56,959 nucleotides of DNA from Variovorax paradoxus (GTDB taxonomy: Bacteria > Pseudomonadota > Gammaproteobacteria > Burkholderiales > Burkholderiaceae_C), in NCBI RefSeq assembly GCF_018614955.1, contig NZ_JAGGNV010000063.1, positions 1 through 56,959 of the forward strand. Reading direction: 5' to 3'. The notes beneath the pieces were generated by a model. The model made no database searches. It saw only the letters and a program-made list of their open reading frames with translations, and was not told the DNA's origin. The first letter of the stretch is position 1. Each line of letters opens with the position of its first letter. Made by a program: the position numbers and the translations under genes. Of the stretch, positions 36,118 through 45,191 are shown piece after piece.

Positions 36118-37593
36118 ATGATCTCCACCGAACTTCTTCCCCTGAACATCGCCGGTGAATGGCGCCTCGGCGGCGGCGATGCCTACGAGAGCCTGTACCC
36201 CGCCACCGGCGAGCCGGTCGCGCGCCTGAAGGCTGCGAGCACGGCCGATGTGGACGAAGCCATCGCGCGCGCCGACCTGGCCTTCCGCACCAGCGGCTGG
36301 GCACAGAAGCTGCCGCACGAGCGCGCCGCGGTGCTGCACCGCGTGGCGCAGCTGATCCGCGAGGAGGCCGAGTCGCTCGCGCAGAAGCAGCGCCTGGACA
36401 ACGGCAAGCCGATCAACGAGACGCGCGCGCTGGTGGCCAGCGCGGCGGGCACCTTCCAGTTCTTCGCCGCGGCGCTGGAGACGCTGGAGGAGACGATCAC
36501 GCCCTCGCGCGGCCCCTTCGTCACGATGAGCGTGCACGAGCCCATGGGCGTGGTGGCGGCCATCACGCCGTGGAACTCGCCGATCGCCAGCGAGGCGCAG
36601 AAGCTGGCACCGGCCCTGGCCGCGGGCAACGCGGTGATCGTCAAGCCGGCCGAGGTCACGCCGCTGATGGCGCTGGAGCTGGCCCGCATCTGCGAGAAGG
36701 CCGGCGTGCCGCGCGGCATGGTGAGCGTGCTGCCGGGCAAGGGCTCGGTGATCGGCGATGCGATCACCAAGCACCCGCTGGTCAAGCGCGTGTCCTTCAC
36801 CGGCGGCACCACCACCGGCCGCCACATCGCCCACATCGCGGCCGACAAGATGATGCCGGTCTCGCTGGAGCTCGGCGGCAAGTCGCCCACCATGGTGCTG
36901 GAGGACGCGGACCTGGACCACGCGGTCAACGGCGTCCTCTACGGCATCTTCAGCTCCTCGGGCGAATCGTGCATCGCGGGCTCGCGCCTGTTCGTGGCGC
37001 GCCGCATCTACGACGAGTTCGTCACCCGCATCGCCGAGGCGGCCAAGGCACTGCGCGTGGGCGACCCGGCCTCCGAGCGGACGCAGATGGGGCCGCTGAT
37101 CACCGCGAAGCACCGCGAGAGCATCGAGCGCTACGTGGAGCTCGGCGTGTCCGAAGGCGGCCAGATCCGAACCGGCGGCGTGCGCCCGCACGGCGCCGAC
37201 TTCGAGCGCGGCTACTTCTACACGCCCACCATACTCGAAGGCCTGACGAACAGCGCGCGAATCAGCCAGGAGGAGATCTTCGGCCCCGTGCTGGTGGCGA
37301 TGCCCTTCGACAGCGAAGAGGAGCTGATCGCGCAGGCCAACGACAGCGTCTACGCGTTGGCTGCCGGCGTGTGGAGTCGCGACTTCAAGCGCGCCTGGCG
37401 CCTCGGCCGCGCGGTGCAGGCCGGCACCGTGTGGATCAACACCTACAAGCAGTTCTCGGTGTCCACGCCCTTCGGCGGCTGGCGCGACAGCGGCCTGGGC
37501 CGCGAGAAGGGGCGCGAGGGCATCTTCCAGTACATGGAGCAGAAGAGCATGTACTGGGGTACCAACGCGCAGCCGCTGCCGTGGGCCAATTAA
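36118..37593 (+). CDS. NAD(P)-dependent aldehyde dehydrogenase
   Basis: A 491-residue ALDH-superfamily enzyme: substrate-channel Asn in TPWNSPIASEAQKLAPAL, cofactor loop FTGGTTTGRHI, general base Glu in LELGGKSPTMV and the nucleophile Cys in SSGESCIAGSRLFV. It oxidises an aldehyde to an acid, perhaps the product of the ThDP enzyme or a semialdehyde from ring cleavage. The length is normal. It sits 22 bp from the AspDH-like gene and 14 bp before the dioxygenase gene. Confidence 0.92.
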   Translation: MISTELLPLNIAGEWRLGGGDAYESLYPATGEPVARLKAASTADVDEAIARADLAFRTSGWAQKLPHERAAVLHRVAQLIREEAESLAQKQRLDNGKPINETRALVASAAGTFQFFAAALETLEETITPSRGPFVTMSVHEPMGVVAAITPWNSPIASEAQKLAPALAAGNAVIVKPAEVTPLMALELARICEKAGVPRGMVSVLPGKGSVIGDAITKHPLVKRVSFTGGTTTGRHIAHIAADKMMPVSLELGGKSPTMVLEDADLDHAVNGVLYGIFSSSGESCIAGSRLFVARRIYDEFVTRIAEAAKALRVGDPASERTQMGPLITAKHRESIERYVELGVSEGGQIRTGGVRPHGADFERGYFYTPTILEGLTNSARISQEEIFGPVLVAMPFDSEEELIAQANDSVYALAAGVWSRDFKRAWRLGRAVQAGTVWINTYKQFSVSTPFGGWRDSGLGREKGREGIFQYMEQKSMYWGTNAQPLPWAN

Positions 37594-37606
37594 TAAGGAA
37601 CATGCC

Positions 37607-38578
37607 ATGAGCGTTCTGGGCATCGATCAGATCACCTACGGGGCAGACGACCTTGTCACCTGCCGCCGCTTCTTCTCGGACTGGGGCCTGGCCCTGAGGT
37701 CCGAGACGGCCGACGAGCTCGTCTTCGAATGCCTCAACGGCTGCCGCGTGGTGGTTGCCGCGCTGGGCAAGGCGGGGCTGCCGGCTGCGATGGAGGAGGG
37801 GCCCACGCTGCTGGAAGTGGTGTGGGGCGTGGAGAGCGAGGCCGACCTCGCGCGCTATGCGCTCGCGATCGCGAAGGACAAGGACTTCGTCGACGGCGAG
37901 ATCGAGGGCGCACGCCGCATCGGCTGCACCGATCCCAACGGCCTGGCCGTACGCCTGCAGGTGAGCCGCAAGCATGCGATTGAGATCGACTGCGGCGCGA
38001 TGAACACCTGGAACACGAAGCCACGCATCAACCAGGCCGCGCCGGTCTACGAGCGCGCCACGCCGATCGAGGTGGGCCACGTGGTCTTCTTCGTCGCGGA
38101 CGTGCAGGCCACCGGCGCCTTCTATGCCGATCGCTTCGGCTTCGTCGCCTCCGACAGCTACCCCAACCGCGGCGCCTTCCTGCGCTGCGCGCCCGAGGGC
38201 GGGCACCACGACCTGTTCCTGCTGCAGCTGCCCTCGGGCAAGCGTGGGCTCAACCACGTGGCCTTCACCGTGCGCGACATCCACGAGGTGTTCGGCGGCG
38301 GGCTGCATTTCTCGCGCTGCGGCTGGGAAACCCAGCTCGGGCCGGGGCGGCATCCGGTGTCCTCGGCCTACTTCTGGTACTTCAAGAACCCCGCCGGCGG
38401 CCTGATCGAGTACTACGCCGACGAAGACCAGCTCACGGCCGACTGGCAGCCGCGCGAGTTCGAGCCGGGCCCGACCGTGTTCGCCGAGTGGGCGGTCGAC
38501 GGCGGCCTGGACGGCAACACCCGCCGACAGAAGAACGCAGACGGCCCCCAAGGCAAGTTCATCACCGAGAAAAAATGA
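37607..38578 (+). CDS. type I extradiol ring-cleavage dioxygenase-like (VOC) protein
   Basis: A 323-residue protein of two VOC domains. The C-terminal domain has the complete type I extradiol iron site: H158 (EVGHVVFFVAD), H217 (GLNHVAFTV) and E268 (GGLIEYYAD), with an acid-base His at 200-201 (EGGHHDLFLL) and Tyr near 255-258 (AYFWYFKNP). Spacing resembles BphC-type catechol 2,3-dioxygenases. It should cleave a vicinal diol ring next to the hydroxyls. The N-terminal domain lacks the metal ligands, as in known two-domain members. The stop overlaps the next start (ATGA). Confidence 0.84.
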   Translation: MSVLGIDQITYGADDLVTCRRFFSDWGLALRSETADELVFECLNGCRVVVAALGKAGLPAAMEEGPTLLEVVWGVESEADLARYALAIAKDKDFVDGEIEGARRIGCTDPNGLAVRLQVSRKHAIEIDCGAMNTWNTKPRINQAAPVYERATPIEVGHVVFFVADVQATGAFYADRFGFVASDSYPNRGAFLRCAPEGGHHDLFLLQLPSGKRGLNHVAFTVRDIHEVFGGGLHFSRCGWETQLGPGRHPVSSAYFWYFKNPAGGLIEYYADEDQLTADWQPREFEPGPTVFAEWAVDGGLDGNTRRQKNADGPQGKFITEKK

Positions 38579-39576
38579 CCATGCAACGACGCACGCATCT
38601 GATCTCCATCGCCGGTGCCGCCCTGATGGCACTGGCCGCCGTCGCGCCGGCCCACGCGCAGAGCGCGGTCGAGAAGCAGCTCGCGAGCGAGCGCTTCACC
38701 ATCGTCTCCCCATTCCCGCCCGGCGGTCCGGTCGACACGCTGGCGCGCGTCTTGTCCGAAGGCCTCGCCAAGCGCTACGGCCAGGCGGCGGTGGTCGAGA
38801 ACATGGCCGGCGCGGCCGGCAACATCGGCATCGACAAGGTCAAGCGCGCGAAGGGCGACGGCCACACGCTGCTGGTGGTGCCGGCCGGCAACCTCACGAT
38901 CAACCCGACGCTGATGCCGAACTTTCCCTTCGACATCCAGAAGGACTTCGTGCCCGTCACCATGCTCGCCAAGGCACCGAACGTGCTGGTGGCTTCGCCC
39001 TCGGCCGGCATCAAGAGCGCGAAGGAACTGGTGGCGCAGGCCAAGGCCAAGCCCGGCACCTTGTCCTATGCCTCGCCGGGCGTGGGCAGTGGCCTGCACC
39101 TGGCGGGCGAACTCTTCAAGCAGCAGGCCGGCATCGACCTGCTGCACGTGCCCTACAAAGGCACCGCGCCGGCGCTCAACGATGTGCTGGGCGGCGTGGT
39201 GCCGATGATGTTCAGCAACCTGCCGGCGACGCTGCCCTTCATCAAGAACGGCAAGCTGGTGGTGTTGGGCGTGACCGAGGCCAAGCGTACGCCGGCCGCG
39301 CCGGAGATCCCGACGCTGGCGGAGCAGGGCATCCAGGGCGTGGCCGTCACTTCCTGGTACGGCCTGCTCGCGCCCGCCGGCACGCCGCCGGCCGTGGCAG
39401 AGCAGCTCGCGAAGGATGCGGCCCAGATGCTCGCGCAGCCCGAGGTGCGCGAGCGCCTGAAGGCCCAGGGCATGACCGAGGCGACGATGAAGCCGGCCGA
39501 GTTCGCCGCCTACATGCGCGACGAAACCGCGATGTGGGCCCGGATCATCAAGGCCCGCAACATCGTGGCCGAGTAG
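38575..39576 (+). CDS. Bug-family (TctC-like) periplasmic solute receptor
   Basis: A 333-residue receptor with a Sec signal ending near APAHAQ. Family blocks: FTIVSPFPPGGPVDTLARVL, VVENMAGAAGNIGIDKVK, SPGVGSGLHLAGELF and VPYKGTAPALNDVLGG. This is the second Bug protein of the same cluster and differs strongly from the first, so the two probably bind different ligands. The ATG at 38575 overlaps the dioxygenase stop; the ATG at 38581 is an alternative. Confidence 0.9.
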   Translation: MTMQRRTHLISIAGAALMALAAVAPAHAQSAVEKQLASERFTIVSPFPPGGPVDTLARVLSEGLAKRYGQAAVVENMAGAAGNIGIDKVKRAKGDGHTLLVVPAGNLTINPTLMPNFPFDIQKDFVPVTMLAKAPNVLVASPSAGIKSAKELVAQAKAKPGTLSYASPGVGSGLHLAGELFKQQAGIDLLHVPYKGTAPALNDVLGGVVPMMFSNLPATLPFIKNGKLVVLGVTEAKRTPAAPEIPTLAEQGIQGVAVTSWYGLLAPAGTPPAVAEQLAKDAAQMLAQPEVRERLKAQGMTEATMKPAEFAAYMRDETAMWARIIKARNIVAE

Positions 39577-39599
39577 GAACACGGGGCAGGAGACAACGC

Positions 39600-40763
39600 A
39601 TGACGAAGACCCGCGAATCCACCATCGGCATCGTCGGTGCCGGCATCGGCGGCCTGGCCGCCGCCATCGCGCTGACGCGCGCCGGGCACGACGTGGTCCT
39701 GTTCGAGCAGGCGAAGCAGTTCGCCCGCGTCGGCGCCGACATCAACCTCACGCCCAACGCGGTGCGCGCGCTCGACGGCCTCGGCGCCGGCGAGGTGGCG
39801 CGCGTGACTGCGGCGCGGCCGACACACCGCATCAGCCGCAGCTACGACACAGGCGAGGAGACTTCGCGCCTGGAGATGGCCGAGACCGCCGAGCGCAAGT
39901 ACGGCGCGCCGCAACTCACCATCCACCGCGCCGATCTGTTGGCCGCGCTGGCCGACATGTTCCCGGCCGAGCGCGTGATGCTCGGCAAGCGCGCCACCGC
40001 GATCGCGGCCGGCGAGACGGGCGTGAACCTGGCCTTCGAGGACGGCAGCAGCGCCCGCGTCGGCGCGCTGATCGGCGCCGACGGCATCCACTCGGCAGTG
40101 CGCACGGCGATGTTCGGCGCGGAGAGCCCGCGCTTCACCGGCATCGTCGCCTACCGCGCCGTGGTGCCGGCCGAGCGCGTGCAGGGCGTGTCCAATCTCG
40201 GCGCCTTCACCAAGTGGTGGGGGCCGAACCCGCAAAGCCAGATCGTCACCTTCCCGCTCAACCGCGGCCGGGACATCTTCATCTTCGCGACCACGCCGCA
40301 AGGCAGCTGGCAGCTCGAATCCTGGACCGCACCCGGCAGCGTCGACGAGCTGCGCGCGCAGTACGTGGCCTACCACCCGGAGGCGCGCGCGCTGCTCGAT
40401 GCCTGCGACACGGTGCTGAAGACCGCGCTGTACGAGCGCGACCCGATGCCGGCCTGGTCCGCAGGCCGCATGGCCCTGCTGGGCGATGCGGCGCATCCGA
40501 TGCTGCCATTCATGGCGCAGGGCGCGGGCATGGCGATCGAGGACGCCGTCGTGCTGGCCCGCCACTTGGAAGGCGTGCCGATGTCCGACGTCGCCGCCGC
40601 GCTGCGCCGCTATGAGCGCGCGCGCATCGAGCGCACCAGCCAGATCCAGCTCGGCTCGCGCGGCAACAACTGGCTGCGCGAAGGCGGCAATGCGGACTGG
40701 GTCTACGGCTACGACGCCTGGGCCGTGCCACTTTCCGCCGCCGCCGAAGAAGCCATCGCCTGA
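39600..40763 (+). CDS. FAD-dependent aromatic monooxygenase (salicylate hydroxylase/6-hydroxynicotinate monooxygenase-like)
   Basis: A 387-residue class A flavoprotein monooxygenase: GIVGAGIGGLAAAIAL (FAD ADP-binding), ALIGADGIHSAVRT (the DG motif) and MALLGDAAHPMLPFMAQGAG (the GD motif). The C-terminal KWWGP and WVYGYDAWAVPL segments resemble NicC-like enzymes. It would hydroxylate, possibly with decarboxylation, a hydroxylated aromatic or pyridine acid using NAD(P)H. It is not part of the picolinate operon and is co-directional with the second cluster. Confidence 0.87.
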   Translation: MTKTRESTIGIVGAGIGGLAAAIALTRAGHDVVLFEQAKQFARVGADINLTPNAVRALDGLGAGEVARVTAARPTHRISRSYDTGEETSRLEMAETAERKYGAPQLTIHRADLLAALADMFPAERVMLGKRATAIAAGETGVNLAFEDGSSARVGALIGADGIHSAVRTAMFGAESPRFTGIVAYRAVVPAERVQGVSNLGAFTKWWGPNPQSQIVTFPLNRGRDIFIFATTPQGSWQLESWTAPGSVDELRAQYVAYHPEARALLDACDTVLKTALYERDPMPAWSAGRMALLGDAAHPMLPFMAQGAGMAIEDAVVLARHLEGVPMSDVAAALRRYERARIERTSQIQLGSRGNNWLREGGNADWVYGYDAWAVPLSAAAEEAIA

Positions 40764-40792
40764 TCCATCCCTCGTCCCCCACGGAGGCCACC

Positions 40793-41014
40793 ATGCAACA
40801 AGACCGCTATCTGCAACCGCACCAGGCGCGCGAGCGCGCACCGACCACCTATGAAGACCTGCTGGGCGACGCCATCGAGCGCGCCTTCGCCGATGGCGTG
40901 CAGGACCTCGCCGCCCTCGTCGAGCGGCTCAACGACAGCGGCCTGGCCAGCCCCGGCGGCCAGCCCTGGACCGAGGACAACTATCGCCAGGCAATGGCCA
41001 AGCTGGCCGCCTGA
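40793..41014 (+). CDS. small recombinase-like HTH-domain protein
   Basis: A 73-residue protein whose C-terminal half (VERLNDSGLASPGGQPWTED, then NYRQAMAKLA) resembles the small helix-turn-helix-like domain found in serine recombinases (G-x-P-x-G-x-x-W-x-x). Here it is stand-alone, between the monooxygenase and Rieske oxygenase genes, with GGAGG 6-10 nt before the ATG and 12 bp to the next start. Similar small proteins accompany Rieske operons. Function unknown. Confidence 0.75.
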   Translation: MQQDRYLQPHQARERAPTTYEDLLGDAIERAFADGVQDLAALVERLNDSGLASPGGQPWTEDNYRQAMAKLAA

Positions 41015-41026
41015 GGAGACAAGCAC

Positions 41027-42064
41027 ATGACCACGATCGCCATCCAACCCGTCGCGCAGGACCCTGTGGACCAGCTGCTCGAGATCGGCCTGAAGGATCT
41101 CTGGTACCCGATCTGCCCCTCCCACTTCATCCGCGAGAACCCGATCTCGCTGCGGCGCCTCGGCCGCAAGATCGCGCTGTGGCGCGACGGCACCGGCAAG
41201 CTGCATGCGCTGGAAGACCGCTGCCCGCACCGCGGCGCGCCGCTGTCGCAGGGTGTGATCCTCGGCGACCGCCTGTCCTGCCCCTACCACGGCGTGGAGG
41301 TGCGCTGCGACGGCGTGGTGACCCGCGTGCCCGGCAGCCCCGGCTGCAAGCTCGAGGGCTCGAAGGCCACCCGCCATTTCCACGTGGAGGAGCGCGCCGG
41401 CGCGGTCTTCCTCTACAACGGCCGCGAATCCGTCGACACGCCGCCGCCGCTCGCGCTGCCCGACGAGCTGACGGACGACGCGCAGTATTCCTCCTTCCTC
41501 TGCTACACCGAGTGGAAGGGCGACTACCGCTACGTGCTGGACAACGTGATGGACCCGATGCACGGGGCCTTCCTGCACAAGCAGTCGCACTCGATGGCCG
41601 AGGGCGAGTCGCAGGCGAAGTTCGGCATCCGCCAGACCGACACCGGCTTCGTGTTCGAGAAGGAAGGCCAGCGCAACGTCAACTTCGACTGGACCGAGTG
41701 GGCCGACACCGGCATCCACTGGATGCGGCTGGAGATCCCGTATCCGAAGACCGGCGGTCCCGGCGGCAACTTCATCATCGTCGGCGCCTTCGCGCCCATG
41801 CCCAACGGCATGACCGCCACCTTCTTCTGGCGCGTGCGCAAGTTGGCGCCGGGCTGGGAGCGCGACACCTGGCGCTTCCTCTACAACAACCGCCTGGAGG
41901 CACGCCACTGGCACGTGCTGGAGCAGGACCGCGTGATGCTCGAGGACATGGAGCCCGACGCCAACCAGCACGAGAACCTGTACCAGCATGACCTCGGCGT
42001 CGTGCGTCTGCGCCGGCACATGCGCAACCTGGCGCAGGCCCAGCTGGAGCAGGCGGCGGCCTGA
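41027..42064 (+). CDS. Rieske oxygenase, phthalate/vanillate type
   Basis: A 345-residue single-subunit-type oxygenase. Rieske ligands are C66/H68 (DRCPHRGAPL) and C85/H88 (LSCPYHGVEV). The mononuclear iron site is in LDNVMDPMHGAFLHKQSHS. It belongs to the VanA/phthalate dioxygenase group, which hydroxylates or O-demethylates aromatic acids and is served by a one-protein reductase. That reductase is the next gene. Substrate unknown. Confidence 0.9.
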   Translation: MTTIAIQPVAQDPVDQLLEIGLKDLWYPICPSHFIRENPISLRRLGRKIALWRDGTGKLHALEDRCPHRGAPLSQGVILGDRLSCPYHGVEVRCDGVVTRVPGSPGCKLEGSKATRHFHVEERAGAVFLYNGRESVDTPPPLALPDELTDDAQYSSFLCYTEWKGDYRYVLDNVMDPMHGAFLHKQSHSMAEGESQAKFGIRQTDTGFVFEKEGQRNVNFDWTEWADTGIHWMRLEIPYPKTGGPGGNFIIVGAFAPMPNGMTATFFWRVRKLAPGWERDTWRFLYNNRLEARHWHVLEQDRVMLEDMEPDANQHENLYQHDLGVVRLRRHMRNLAQAQLEQAAA

Positions 42065-42097
42065 CCCTTCCCACGCTCTTTTTCGAGGTCCATTGCC

Positions 42098-43069
42098 ATG
42101 TCTTCCCCCACGCTGAATGCGCTCGTGCACACGATGCGCTACGAGGCCGACGGCATCGTCAGCGTCGAGTTCCGGCCGGCTTCGCCCGAGGTGGATTTCC
42201 CCGCCTTCGAGGCCGGCTCGCACATCGACCTGCACCTGCCCAACGGCCTGGTGCGCAGCTACTCGCTGTGCAATCCCTGCAGTGACCGCCAGCGCTACGT
42301 GGTCGGAGTGGCGAACGACCGCAAGAGCCGCGGCGGCTCGCGCTACGTGCACCAGCAGCTGCGCGTGGGCATGACGCTGCCGATCTCGGCGCCGCGCAAC
42401 AACTTCAAGCTGGAGGAGGGCGCGGAGCGTTCCGTGCTCGTGGCCGGCGGCATCGGCGTCACGCCCATCTGGTGCATGCTGCAGCGCCTCGTCGCCATCG
42501 GCAAGCCGGTGGAGATGATCTACTGCGCGCGCAATCGCAAGGAGGCCGCCTTCTGCGACGCCATCGAGGCGTTGGTGCGCGAGCACGGGGTGTCGCTCAC
42601 CTGGCATTTCGATGCCGACAAGGGCGTGCCGCCCGACCTGCCGGCGCTTCTGGCCGGCAAGGGCGCCGCGAGCCACTTCTACTGCTGCGGCCCGGCGCCC
42701 ATGCTCGATGCCTTCGAGAAGATCTGCGAGCAGCTGAGCTACGCGCATGCGCACATAGAGCGCTTCGCCGCCGCGCACGTCGAGGCGCCCAGTGCCACCG
42801 AGAGCTACGTGGTCGAGTGCGCGAAGAGCGGCAAGAGCGTGGAGGTGCCTCCGGGCAAGTCGATCCTCGACAGCCTGATCGATGCCGGCCTCAGCCCGGA
42901 CCACAGCTGCAAGGAAGGCGTGTGCGGCGCCTGCGAGACGAAGATCGTCTCGGCCGGCGAGATCGACCACCGCGACGGCATCCTCAGCAAGGCGGAGCGC
43001 GCCGCCAACAAGACCATGATGATCTGCGTCTCGCAGTGCAGGCGCGGGCCGCTCGTGCTGGACATCTAG
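42098..43069 (+). CDS. phthalate dioxygenase reductase-type oxidoreductase (VanB-like)
   Basis: A 323-residue FMN/NAD/[2Fe-2S] reductase. The flavin motif is LVRSYSLCNPC, the NAD motif VLVAGGIGVTPIWCML, the FYCCGPAPMLDAFE loop follows, and a C-terminal plant-type ferredoxin has cysteines in CKEGVCGACETK and ICVSQC. It transfers electrons from NADH to the Rieske oxygenase encoded 33 bp upstream. Domain order FMN-NAD-FeS is the phthalate dioxygenase reductase order. Confidence 0.92.
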   Translation: MSSPTLNALVHTMRYEADGIVSVEFRPASPEVDFPAFEAGSHIDLHLPNGLVRSYSLCNPCSDRQRYVVGVANDRKSRGGSRYVHQQLRVGMTLPISAPRNNFKLEEGAERSVLVAGGIGVTPIWCMLQRLVAIGKPVEMIYCARNRKEAAFCDAIEALVREHGVSLTWHFDADKGVPPDLPALLAGKGAASHFYCCGPAPMLDAFEKICEQLSYAHAHIERFAAAHVEAPSATESYVVECAKSGKSVEVPPGKSILDSLIDAGLSPDHSCKEGVCGACETKIVSAGEIDHRDGILSKAERAANKTMMICVSQCRRGPLVLDI

Positions 43070-43106
43070 CCGCGCCCAGTTTCCAACTCTCCCTCTCCAA
43101 GAACCA

Positions 43107-44210
43107 ATGAAGACAACCCTTGTGGCCGCGGCCGCATGCCTGGCCGCGGCCGGCGCCTGCGCGCAATCCTCCGTCCAGGTCTTCGGCGTGCTCGACAACG
43201 CCGTCACTTACACCACCGGCTCGGGCTACGGCTCGAGCAGCAAATGGCAGCTGACCAACAGCGGCAACAGCTTCAGCCGGCTGGGCTTTCGCGGCAGCGA
43301 GGACCTGGGCGGCGGCTTGGCCGCGAGCTTCTGGCTCGAAGCCGGCCTGCAGAGCGACAACGGCACCGGCTTCAACTCCAACACCAACAACCAGGCCAGC
43401 GGCGCGGCCGGCGTGGGCGCGATCAGCTTCAACCGCCGCTCCACGGTGAGCTTCTCGGGCGGCTTCGGCGAGCTGCGCCTGGGGCGCGACTACACGCCGA
43501 CCTTCTGGAACACGGCGCTCTACGACCCCTTCGGCACCGGCGGCGGCATCGGCGCCAACCAGCTCTACTTCTCGGGCCTGGGTGGCCTGCTGGCGCCCAC
43601 CGGCACGCGCGCGTCGAACAGCATCGGCTACTTCCTGCCGCCGAACCTGGGCGGCTTCTATGGCCAGCTGATGGTTGCAATGGGCGAGAACGACAACCGC
43701 TCGGTGCTGCCCGGCACGCTGATCTCGAACCGCAACGACGGCGACTACGCCGGCATCCGCGTGGGCTACCTGAGCGGCCCCTTCAACGTGACCCTCGCCA
43801 CCGGCAAGACGCGCTACGCGACCGGCGACCTGCGCGTGTCGAACGTCGGCGCGTCCTACGTCTTCGAAACGCTGCTGGGGCTCAAGCTGATGGGCGAGTA
43901 CTACACCGAGTCGCTGGGGCCGGTGGACGGCAAGGGTGCCTTGATCGGCCTGAACCTGCCGGTGGGGGCGGGAGAGATCAAGGCCTCCTACGCGCGCTAC
44001 AAGCGCGACCCGCTGGGCAATGTGCCCGATCCGACGACGTCGAAACTGGCGCTGGGCTACGTGTACAACCTGTCGAAGCGCACCGCGCTCTACGGCACGC
44101 TGGCCTACGTGCGCAACCGCAACGGCGCGACCCAGTCGCTCAACGGCTCGATCACCGCGCCGAACCGCGCCTCGCGCGGAACCGAGTTCGGCATCCGGCA
44201 CGCGTTCTAG
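43107..44210 (+). CDS. Gram-negative general porin
   Basis: A 367-residue outer-membrane beta-barrel with a Sec signal ending near AGACAQ. SSVQVFGVLDNAVTY is the typical betaproteobacterial porin start, GFRGSEDLGGGLAASFWLE a conserved strand pair, and the chain ends in Phe (FGIRHAF), the assembly signal. It lies 37 bp after the reductase gene and probably supplies entry of the cluster's aromatic acid. Downstream is a convergent IclR gene, so the cluster ends here. Confidence 0.92.
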   Translation: MKTTLVAAAACLAAAGACAQSSVQVFGVLDNAVTYTTGSGYGSSSKWQLTNSGNSFSRLGFRGSEDLGGGLAASFWLEAGLQSDNGTGFNSNTNNQASGAAGVGAISFNRRSTVSFSGGFGELRLGRDYTPTFWNTALYDPFGTGGGIGANQLYFSGLGGLLAPTGTRASNSIGYFLPPNLGGFYGQLMVAMGENDNRSVLPGTLISNRNDGDYAGIRVGYLSGPFNVTLATGKTRYATGDLRVSNVGASYVFETLLGLKLMGEYYTESLGPVDGKGALIGLNLPVGAGEIKASYARYKRDPLGNVPDPTTSKLALGYVYNLSKRTALYGTLAYVRNRNGATQSLNGSITAPNRASRGTEFGIRHAF

Positions 44211-44240
44211 TCGTGCGCCGGCGCGGGACCGGCTGCGCGC

Positions 44241-45089
44241 TCAGCGTGGTGGCACGGGCGGAAACTTCGCTGCAACCAGCCGGTTTCGGATCGCCTGCGC
44301 GGCAGCTTTCAGATCCTCGAGATGGCGCGTCACGATGTCCTGCTCGGTGGCGACGGCAGGCAGCCAGGCGCAACTGACACAGCCCACCACCGAGTCATTG
44401 ACCTGGATCGGCACCGAGATCGCGCCGAATCGCTCCGGCGAGTCCAGGCTCGTCGGGCTGGGATCACGCGAGGCATAGCCCTGGGCGCGGTAGCGCGCAG
44501 CCCAGTCGCGGGCCCCGTGAGACTTCAATGCCGCGCGGTCGACTTCGTACGGTGAACGTGCGAGCGCCTCCAGCAGGGGGCGACGCTCCGCGTCGGGGCA
44601 GAAGGCGAGATAGCAGCGCCCCAGCGACGACAGCAGCAGCCGCGGACGAAAACCAAGGACGCGGTAGTTCACCGCGAGGCCGTTCATCGGCCGGTGGGTA
44701 TCGAGGATGAGCATCGCCAGCCCGTCTCGCACGGCGAGATCGATCGGCCAGGGAACGACCCGCTGCAACTGCTCCCGCGGCTGCGTCGCGAGCGAAGACA
44801 GTCGCGCGCGCCACTCCACGGCAAGCCCGGATTCGCCGGCGCTTGCCGCCGGGACGTAGCGGTTCTCGATCTCGTTGCGCTCGATCCATCCGGCCTCCTG
44901 CAGGGTCTTCAGGATGCGCAGCAGCGTGGCTTTCGACAGCGAGGTCTGGCGGTGCAGGTCCGCCAACGTGACCGCGGACGACTGCTGGATGGACCACAAC
45001 ACATCGAGTCCGCGGCGCAGCGCGGTGATCGACTTCACGCCGGGTGCAGGGCCGGCGCTGCGGAAGGCATTGCGGATGCGTTGGTTCAC
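44241..45089 (-). CDS. IclR-family transcriptional regulator
   Basis: A 282-residue regulator starting at GTG (45089). The winged helix is visible in SITALRRGLDVLWSIQQSSA, LADLHRQTSLSKATLLRILK and TLQEAGWIERNEIENRY; the effector domain follows (LSSLGRCYLAFCPD, GAISVPIQVNDSVVGCVSCAW). It is divergent from the Bug/Mo-hydroxylase operon and is its likely regulator. On the minus strand TATAAT (45098-45103) lies only 9 bp before the GTG, so the transcript may be leaderless. A palindrome covers the start. Confidence 0.87.
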   Translation of the reverse strand: MNQRIRNAFRSAGPAPGVKSITALRRGLDVLWSIQQSSAVTLADLHRQTSLSKATLLRILKTLQEAGWIERNEIENRYVPAASAGESGLAVEWRARLSSLATQPREQLQRVVPWPIDLAVRDGLAMLILDTHRPMNGLAVNYRVLGFRPRLLLSSLGRCYLAFCPDAERRPLLEALARSPYEVDRAALKSHGARDWAARYRAQGYASRDPSPTSLDSPERFGAISVPIQVNDSVVGCVSCAWLPAVATEQDIVTRHLEDLKAAAQAIRNRLVAAKFPPVPPR

Positions 45090-45097
45090 TGGGTGAA
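45085..45097. promoter_or_regulatory. palindrome on the IclR start codon
   Basis: TTCAC-TGG-GTGAA is a perfect 5-bp-arm inverted repeat covering the GTG start of the IclR gene and abutting its likely -10 box. It is well placed for autoregulation and for control of the divergent Bug/Mo-hydroxylase operon, which starts about 100 bp away. Confidence 0.45.
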
Positions 45098-45191
45098 ATT
45101 ATAACTGTCCACCTGGAGAGGCGAATAGCAGAATTCCCTCGCGTTCTCCTTTCATCCACATCCCTGCGGGCCCGTGCCCAGGAGCCATCAC

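Noticed and set aside
33943..37623. 1226-codon minus-strand open frame
   Set aside because: It lies wholly opposite the ThDP, AspDH-like and ALDH genes, whose motifs are intact. His/Arg/Ala-rich composition is typical of antisense shadows in GC-rich DNA.
39600..40763. NicC-like monooxygenase as part of the pyridine pathway of the first island
   Set aside because: The first island already has a four-component Rieske hydroxylase plus a decarboxylase for this stage. The monooxygenase gene is 12 kb away and in line with the second cluster.
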